NCBI GenBank assembly: GCA_035517775.1
Contig: DATIYF010000059.1
Location: 1 to 21,887, forward strand
Reading direction: 5' to 3'
Length of the DNA stretch: 21,887 nucleotides
From: DATIYF01 sp035517775
GTDB lineage: Bacteria; Acidobacteriota; Terriglobia; Terriglobales; Acidobacteriaceae
Shown here one piece after another: positions 17,494-21,887 of the stretch (its first letter is position 1; every line of letters starts with the position of its first letter). The translations under genes and the position numbers were made by a program. The notes beneath the pieces are model-generated. The model made no database searches. It was not told the origin of the DNA and was given only the letters and a program-made list of their open reading frames with translations.

Positions 17494-20142
17494 CTACTTC
17501 AACCCTTCCACCAGATACAAATCCGCCAGGGTGCGGTGGAAGCCGTACACATAAGTCTTGCCGTCGGGTGTAACGAGGATTGGCCCGAGGGTGGCCACGC
17601 CCGCGGGATCAGCGGGCACGAGTTGCTTCCACAGCGTTCTCTTTCCAGTGTTTACATCCAGCCGATAGACCTTGGCGGGAATCTCGCCCGGTTCATAAAT
17701 AAAGATGGACTGTCCGCCCTCGGCCCAGCCCAGGGGCAATTCGCCCGCCTCCAGGCCCTGAATCGGCTTGGCCGCGCCGCCGGCGGAAACCGGAAACAGA
17801 TACCCTTTCTGGTCGGGCCCAATGCCCGCGACATACTGGCCATCGAGCGAAGGCACGAAAGAAGTTCCGTTGATGCCCTCGAGCGAAATGGGGCGGGGCT
17901 TCCCCCCGGAAGTGTCCTGCACGTAGAGCCGCACGCCGCGCCCCGGCTCATTGCCGGAAAACACGAAGTGCTTGCCGTCTGGCAGCCAGCGGGCCGCGTT
18001 GTGATTGATTTCGTCGTTGGTTAAAGTCTGCGACTCACCCGGACCGGTCGGCAAGAGACGAAACTGCGCGGGTGCGCTGGGCAACTGTGCGATCACCCAG
18101 CGCTTATCCGGAGACAGGGCCTCGGCGGTTCCCTCGCCCAGGCGAATGGCGGCCGAGCCGTCGGTGTCGCGCACGTAAACCGCGTAGGTGAGCTGCTGCG
18201 AGCCGGCATAGCGCACGCCTCCGCCCACTCCTTCTTCGTCGAACAGCACCATCTCTCCATCGGCCGAGAGATCGGCGGGGTAGGAATAGTCCAGCCAGGA
18301 AAGGTCCTGCTCCTTGCCGCCGTTGTGCGTGCCGATCAGCTCGCGCCGCCAACTGGCCCGGGCCAGCAGAATGCGCCCGTCGCGCCAGATGTCGTAGAGC
18401 ATGAGCGAGCCCGGCATGCGCGCCACCAGCCGCTCTTTGCTGGAAAGGTCCACCGCGGAAAGGTCGCGGTCCACGCCCACGCGGCTGGAGGTGAACCACA
18501 CTTCTTTACCATCCGGCGACCAGGCCAGCCCCTGAATGCTGTACCAGTCGCTGGAAAGCTTCTTCTTATGACCGGAAAGATCCACCACCGCCACCGACCC
18601 GCCGTCATCGCCCTGCAGGGGGTGATCGAGGAAGGCGATCATGTCGCCCTTGGGCGAAAAGCGCGGATGGCTGATCCAGCCGCCGGTCTCATACAGAACT
18701 TTGCCAATGGGATATTCCAGGCGGTTGCGCCCGCCGATGTCGCGCACCACCGCCAGGGTGGTGCCATCCGCCGCCCAGTCGGCCCACTGCACGTTATCCA
18801 GCAGCTCGCGTGGGGCGCCGCCGGAAAGCGGGGCCCGGGCCAGCGTGCCCACATTCACCCAGGTGCTGATGGGATGGCTGTGCAGTGCCAGGGCCATATC
18901 CCCGGAAGGCGAAACCGCCAGCAGCTCGGTGTGGCCCAGGCCGAGCGAGCGCGATTCCGCCGCTTCCTGCCGCGCTGAAAATACCTCGGTGGCATTTCCC
19001 TGCCAGGCCGCGCTGTAAAGAATGGTCTGCCCGTCAGGAGCGAAGCGCGCGGAAAGAATCTCTCCCCGGCGGAAGGTCAGCTCGTGGTATTCCGGAGGCC
19101 CCGGCGTGGCCGTATGCCACAGTGGCTTTCCCAGAAACACGCCGCCGGCTACGCCAAGCAGCAAAAGCACGACGCCAAGCAGCCAGGGCAACCTGCCTTT
19201 GCGCCCGTCTGCCCGCGTGGCAGGCTCTTCCGGGCGTATCGCAACCGTCCCGGAACTCACCATCGCCACCCGCGCCGATTCGCTGTCGCGCTTCAGACGC
19301 TTCAAATCGGCGCGCAGTTCGGCCGCGCTCTGACAGCGCAACTCGCGGTCTTTCTCCAGAGCCTTGCTAAGAATGGGTTCTAGCTGCGCCGGCAAGCGCG
19401 GATTGAGCTTGATGGGCGGGGTTGGGGTGCGATTCAGGATGGCTTCAAACACAATGGCCGAGGTCGAGCCGGAGAAGGGCTGCTGTCCGGTTGCCATCTC
19501 GTAGAGCACCACTCCGAAAGAGAACAAGTCGGTGCGGGCATCGAGCGGCTCGCCGCGCGCCTGCTCGGGCGACATGTAGGCTACGGTTCCGAGAGCGCTT
19601 CCCGGGTTGGTGAGCTGCAAGTCGTGTGCCGTGGCCTGGGTCGCATCATCTCCGGTGCCGTTGTGTCCCGCGCGGCTCAGCTTGGCCAGGCCGAAATCCA
19701 GAATCTTGGCCTGCCCGCGCTGGGTCACGAAGATGTTGGCCGGCTTGATGTCGCGGTGCACAATGCCGCTGGCGTGTGCCGCATCCAGGGCATCGCTGAT
19801 CTGAATGGCCAGATCGAACAGCTGATCGGTCTTGAGGGCGCGGCCTTCAATCCTGTGCTTGAGAGTTTCGCCTTCCAGCAATTCCATGCTCAGAAAGGGC
19901 TCGCCCTCAAACGTGCCGACTTCATAAATCGTGCAGATGTTGGGATGGTTGAGCGCCGAAGCCGCCCGGGCCTCGCGCTGGAAGCGCTCCACCGCCTGGG
20001 GATCGCGGGCAAAGTCCTCGGGCAGGAACTTCAGGGCGACAAAGCGGCCCAGCGAGGTGTCCTGAGCTTTATAGACCACGCCCATGCCCCCGCCGCCGAG
20101 TTTTTCAACGATCCGGTAATGCGAGACCGTCCGGCCAATCAA
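17494..20142 (-). CDS. Membrane Ser/Thr protein kinase with TolB-like propeller
   Basis: About 882 residues. The frame is open to a GTG at 20202, but family members begin M-I-G-x-T-(V/I)-S-H-Y-R-I; here that point is a TTG at 20142 (LIGRTVSHYRI) with GGGGGA about 8 bases upstream, so I prefer it. Kinase domain at about 8-285: Gly loop LGGGGMGVVY, K38 (VALKF), catalytic HRDIKPAN (D131), DFG at 149-151, GTVAYMSPEQARG and DLFSFGVVLYEMATG, so all active-site residues are intact. A juxtamembrane linker leads to one TM at about 319-338 (LLGVVLLLLGVAGGVFLG). The rest is outside the cytoplasm: some seven PD40-like blades (FAPDGQTILY, FSPKGDMIAF, WSPDGKEVWF, LSADGEMVLF, WLPDGKHFVF and others). The propeller presumably senses a ligand or envelope state. 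The target is unknown. Confidence 0.9.
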   Translation of the reverse strand: MIGRTVSHYRIVEKLGGGGMGVVYKAQDTSLGRFVALKFLPEDFARDPQAVERFQREARAASALNHPNICTIYEVGTFEGEPFLSMELLEGETLKHRIEGRALKTDQLFDLAIQISDALDAAHASGIVHRDIKPANIFVTQRGQAKILDFGLAKLSRAGHNGTGDDATQATAHDLQLTNPGSALGTVAYMSPEQARGEPLDARTDLFSFGVVLYEMATGQQPFSGSTSAIVFEAILNRTPTPPIKLNPRLPAQLEPILSKALEKDRELRCQSAAELRADLKRLKRDSESARVAMVSSGTVAIRPEEPATRADGRKGRLPWLLGVVLLLLGVAGGVFLGKPLWHTATPGPPEYHELTFRRGEILSARFAPDGQTILYSAAWQGNATEVFSARQEAAESRSLGLGHTELLAVSPSGDMALALHSHPISTWVNVGTLARAPLSGGAPRELLDNVQWADWAADGTTLAVVRDIGGRNRLEYPIGKVLYETGGWISHPRFSPKGDMIAFLDHPLQGDDGGSVAVVDLSGHKKKLSSDWYSIQGLAWSPDGKEVWFTSSRVGVDRDLSAVDLSSKERLVARMPGSLMLYDIWRDGRILLARASWRRELIGTHNGGKEQDLSWLDYSYPADLSADGEMVLFDEEGVGGGVRYAGSQQLTYAVYVRDTDGSAAIRLGEGTAEALSPDKRWVIAQLPSAPAQFRLLPTGPGESQTLTNDEINHNAARWLPDGKHFVFSGNEPGRGVRLYVQDTSGGKPRPISLEGINGTSFVPSLDGQYVAGIGPDQKGYLFPVSAGGAAKPIQGLEAGELPLGWAEGGQSIFIYEPGEIPAKVYRLDVNTGKRTLWKQLVPADPAGVATLGPILVTPDGKTYVYGFHRTLADLYLVEGLK

Positions 20143-20387
20143 CCCAGGAGTCCCCCTGCGAGTGAGCCATGTTAGGTCGCGGCAGACATTCAAGTCAAAC
20201 ACCGCCGGGGAACGGCGACGGCAAGAATGGCCGGGCGCATCACGCGCCGCTTCGTAGCGTGGCCGCTCTGGTATCGCGAGATCAAGGCTCCGCGGAAAAG
20301 GAGCCGAGAGACAGCGTAATGACGCGCGGCAGTGGCAAACGTAAGCTGCTGTGGCGCGGCTTAGCTTTTTTCTTCATAATCCACGCT

Positions 20388-20921
20388 ATGGCCCTTGTCG
20401 TCTTCCTTCGGGGCGTCAATGTTGGCGGCCACAGAACGTTTCGCCCAAGCATACTCGCCCGAGAACTGAGCAACTATGATGTCCTGAACGTAGGTGCTGC
20501 CGGCACCTTTGTCGTTCTTAAACCTGGGTCCCGCGCGAAATTCCGTACCGCGTTGCTTCGCAGGCTGCCGTTCGAAGCGGAGGTTGTGCTGTGCGATGGC
20601 CGCGACCTTCTGGGCCTGGAGACGGAGAATCCATTTGGAACCGAGCCATCGCCCCCGGATGTGGTTCGCTTCGTGAGCATCCTGTCAAGAACCGGAGCCA
20701 TCCGGTCATCGCTTCCAGTCACGTTTCCCCCAGATGAAGACTGGTTGGTACGGGTGATCGCGTCGAAGGGCCAATTTGTATTCGGCATGTACCGCCGCCA
20801 CATGAAAACCATTTCTTATCTCGGCCGCGTTGACAAGCTTTACGGCGTGCCGGCCACCACCCGCAATTGGAACACGATCATGGCGATTGTGCGGATTTTG
20901 AAGAAGCAGAAAAAGAGCTAG
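20388..20921 (+). CDS. DUF1697 family protein
   Basis: 177 residues from the ATG at 20388. The family opens with 'aLLRGINVGG', read here as MALVVFLRGVNVGGHRTFRP, and a late signature is seen in GVPATTRNWNTI before the C terminus. The length equals the usual ~180. The frame is open 73 codons further up, but that part is Arg-rich, lacks protein character and runs into the 5' end of the divergent kinase gene, so the internal ATG is preferred despite no clear ribosome site. It is cytoplasmic with no membrane segment. The function of DUF1697 is not known. It is transcribed divergently from the Ser/Thr kinase with a spacer of about 185-245 bases. Confidence 0.9.
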   Translation: MALVVFLRGVNVGGHRTFRPSILARELSNYDVLNVGAAGTFVVLKPGSRAKFRTALLRRLPFEAEVVLCDGRDLLGLETENPFGTEPSPPDVVRFVSILSRTGAIRSSLPVTFPPDEDWLVRVIASKGQFVFGMYRRHMKTISYLGRVDKLYGVPATTRNWNTIMAIVRILKKQKKS

Positions 20922-20974
20922 CTCGGCGCTCTTGAGTGAATTGGCATGGTAGGCCGCCCCGTCTGCGCGGCACC

Positions 20975-20983
20975 TGCTACCAT
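20975..20983 (+). promoter_or_regulatory. Extended -10 of a probably leaderless gene
   Basis: TGCTACCAT at 20975-20983 fits the extended -10 pattern TGnTAnnnT, and its end lies 6 bases before the ATG at 20990. Transcription would start at or next to the start codon, consistent with the lack of any Shine-Dalgarno sequence. No -35 box is visible at the normal distance, as expected for extended -10 promoters. Confidence 0.4.
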
Positions 20984-20989
20984 TGCCGC

Positions 20990-21100
20990 ATGTTCAATTT
21001 TGGCAAACCGAAGACAGCCGGCGACTGGATCGTTCACATCCTGGGGGCCATGGTCGCAATATTCCTTGTCTGGTGGATGCTTCGGATGTACGTACTGTGA
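20990..21100 (+). CDS. 36-residue single-span membrane protein
   Basis: The frame encodes MFNFGKPKTAGDWIVHILGA then MVAIFLVWWMLRMYVL and stops at TGA 21098. It has a short charged N terminus (KPK, then D) and a single strongly hydrophobic helix with WW near its end and a basic R after it. This is a typical small inner-membrane protein, oriented by its charges. Similar short proteins of the form '...GDWIxHxLGxxxxxFLxWWMLR' seem familiar from Acidobacteria, but I cannot name a family. The extended -10 just before the ATG suggests a leaderless message. Amino-acid content and the promoter argue that it is real; function is unknown. Confidence 0.6.
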   Translation: MFNFGKPKTAGDWIVHILGAMVAIFLVWWMLRMYVL

Positions 21101-21139
21101 ACCCACTTAGGCTGTGAGATAAGTTGCTTTCCGACAAAT

Positions 21140-21156
21140 TCAATAAGACTTATTGA
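21140..21156. repeat. AT-rich perfect hairpin
   Basis: TCAATAA (21140-21146) and TTATTGA (21150-21156) form a perfect 7-base stem with loop GAC, 40 bases past the small membrane protein. It contrasts with the GC-rich hairpins around it. There is no T tract after it, so termination is uncertain; it could be a binding site. Confidence 0.4.
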
Positions 21157-21230
21157 GGGATTCTGAAGCGGGTGGCCTACCTAACTGCGCAGAGCATAAC
21201 TCTGAAGAGGAACACTCGCTTTCACTCTTA

Positions 21231-21261
21231 GGGTGCCTCACCCTTCGCGGTTTTCGAAGGG
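21231..21261 (+). repeat. Inverted repeat A, left copy (REP-like hairpin)
   Basis: A 31-base element whose core CCCTTCG...CGAAGGG is itself a hairpin around CGGTTTT. It matches the reverse complement of 21481-21511 at 30 of 31 bases. Such 'CACCCTTCGCGGTTTTCGAAGGG' units look like acidobacterial REP elements. Confidence 0.75.
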
Positions 21262-21298
21262 GGAGACCCGGCTCGAAGCCACGCGGCGCAGCCTGGTG

Positions 21299-21341
21299 CC
21301 CCAGGTTCGCGAGCGCTCTTTGCGAGCTAACCTGGGAGGCG
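21299..21341 (+). repeat. Inverted repeat B, left copy
   Basis: A 43-base element starting CCCCAGGTTCGCGAGCGC and ending AACCTGGGAGGCG. It matches the reverse complement of 21775-21817 at 41 of 43 bases, the only difference being TC versus AG. Its own ends (CCCAGGTT/AACCTGGG) form an 8-base stem. Confidence 0.8.
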
Positions 21342-21350
21342 GGTGGCCCA

Positions 21351-21371
21351 CCTTTGCGGTTTGTGCAAAGG
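21351..21371. repeat. Hairpin repeat CCTTTGC/GCAAAGG
   Basis: A perfect 7-base stem (21351-21357 with 21365-21371) around GGTTTGT, directly after repeat B. It sits in a GGGTGGCCCA...GCGGGG context and so looks like a third REP-like type with the same design as repeat A (hairpin with a GGTTT-containing loop). Confidence 0.6.
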
Positions 21372-21480
21372 CGGGGAGAGACGCCACTCACGAACGTTTC
21401 TTCTTGATGGCGCAATCCCTGCTCTCCGCTAATTGATCGGCGAGCGCGGCGTCGAGTTTTTGCCTTCGGGCGCGGTCCCA

Positions 21481-21511
21481 CCCTTCGAAAACCGCGAAGG
21501 GTGGGGCACCC
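21481..21511 (-). repeat. Inverted repeat A, right copy
   Basis: The reverse complement of the element at 21231-21261 with one mismatch in 31. The similarity fades just outside. It lies about 60 bases from the transposase stub. Confidence 0.75.
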
Positions 21512-21573
21512 CGAGATGGAATCCGAGTGCGCCCTTCTGGGGTTATACTTCCCGCGATTCGGCAACTTCTACC

Positions 21574-21663
21574 GGTGGTAAGCAACTGACGGCGGTGGTA
21601 GCAAGAGAATGTGAGGAAATGAGTTTGCCCGCTGTGGTGAAATCGGGTCAAGCCCCGTGGCAT
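21574..21663 (-). pseudogene. N-terminal stub of a REP-associated (Y1/RAYT) transposase
   Basis: The minus frame reads MPRGLTRFHHSGQTHFLTFS then CYHRRQLLTT, the standard opening of RAYT proteins ('MPRGLxRxxxxGxxHFxTxSCYxRxxLL'), the HUH-type single-strand transposases that mobilise REP hairpins. After about 30 residues the similarity stops and the frame runs into repeat A. The HUH motif and catalytic Tyr, which lie further in, are missing, so this cannot be an active enzyme. It sits between copies of the inverted repeats, as expected of a decayed REP/RAYT locus. Confidence 0.6.
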
Positions 21664-21695
21664 GAGGACAACTTAGTTTGTTTGCCAGTCCGTGT

Positions 21696-21773
21696 CTGTG
21701 ACGTATGAACATCCCCACTCAAGCAAAACCGGGCTTGAGTGGGCCCCCGGCGAAGGCTGTGACGTCTGAACAT
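21696..21773 (+). repeat. 17-base direct repeat flanking a hairpin
   Basis: CTGTGACGTATGAACAT (21696-21712) recurs as CTGTGACGTCTGAACAT (21757-21773), 16 of 17 identical, with the hairpin at 21714-21743 between them. This looks like a tandem repeat unit of about 61 bases in which only the hairpin-bearing spacer is variable, or a duplication made when the hairpin element inserted. Confidence 0.6.
21714..21743. repeat. Hairpin CCCACTCAAG/CTTGAGTGGG
   Basis: A perfect 10-base stem (21714-21723 with 21734-21743) around CAAAACCGGG. It lies between the two copies of the direct repeat, starting 2 bases after the first. There is no T tract; it reads as another REP-like unit. Confidence 0.65.
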
Positions 21774-21774
21774 G

Positions 21775-21817
21775 CGCCTCCCAGGTTAGCTCGCAAACTG
21801 CGCTCGCGAACCTGGGG
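21775..21817 (-). repeat. Inverted repeat B, right copy
   Basis: The reverse complement of 21299-21341 at 41 of 43 bases. It starts 2 bases after the second direct-repeat copy. Together with the left copy it encloses repeat A's right copy, the transposase stub and the direct-repeat hairpin. Confidence 0.8.
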
Positions 21818-21887
21818 CACCCGGCTGTCAAACTGCCGCCCCGGCCCTTTCCCTTCCCTGGCTCGCGGGTTTATAGTCTCAAGCCGT

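Larger units (their letters stand above)
21101..21887. other. Gene-free, repeat-rich terminal region
   Basis: About 790 bases with no intact gene. It contains two interleaved inverted-repeat pairs, three further hairpins, a 17-base direct repeat and a transposase stub, each listed separately. Open frames in it simply read through the repeats. Confidence 0.7.

Noticed and set aside
21153..21708. Several short ORFs on both strands at the right end
   Set aside because: They translate through inverted repeats A, B and C; only the first 30 codons of the minus frame starting at 21663 resemble a protein.
21231..21817. CRISPR array
   Set aside because: The repeats are few, inverted, interleaved and of different types, with no regular spacing and no cas genes.

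Overview
The window looks like chromosomal DNA of a GC-rich member of the Acidobacteriota. This is inferred from family resemblance: a Ser/Thr kinase of the 'IGRTVSHYRIVEKLGGGGMG' type fused to a TolB-like propeller, large PAS histidine kinases, a DUF2911 protein, and short GC-rich hairpin repeats between genes. No rRNA or other phylogenetic marker is present, so the assignment is provisional.

Layout. A tRNA-Glu(UUC) with a good sigma-70-like promoter lies near the left edge on the minus strand. Two sensor kinases follow on the minus strand: a hybrid kinase (REC-HisKA-HATPase-REC, 532-2103) and a membrane CHASE3/multi-PAS kinase (2813-6346). A small plus-strand protein with a possible zinc site lies between them. 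Next are a secreted plant-type glutaminyl cyclase (6642-7436, minus) and a secreted protein with two VirB10-like repeats (7751-9016, plus). Then come a hexuronate-type MFS transporter and a Tat-exported GH2 glycosidase, 3 bases apart in one minus-strand operon (9026-12607), and a secreted DUF2911 protein (12967-14115, minus).

The middle right holds a chimeric pseudogene (14452-14701), a run of three GC hairpins, and a 714-residue cysteine-rich radical SAM protein (14989-17133, minus). Its architecture matches the COG1964/MJ0619 family, which includes the archaeal tetraether lipid synthase Tes. Acidobacteria are known for membrane-spanning iso-diabolic acids and branched GDGT-type lipids, so it is the most interesting gene here. 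A Ser/Thr kinase (17494-20142, minus) follows, diverging from a DUF1697 gene (20388-20921, plus). A 36-residue single-span membrane protein at 20990-21100, probably made from a leaderless message, ends the coding part.

The last 790 bases contain no intact gene. They hold two interleaved pairs of near-perfect inverted repeats (31 and 43 bases), further hairpins, a short direct repeat and the N-terminal stub of a REP-associated (Y1/RAYT) transposase. This looks like the remains of a REP-type mobile system.

How the genes may work together: the GH2 enzyme and MFS carrier form a plausible glycoside-scavenging pair, and the two kinases may form a phosphorelay. The other genes look like single-gene units separated by repeat-bearing spacers.
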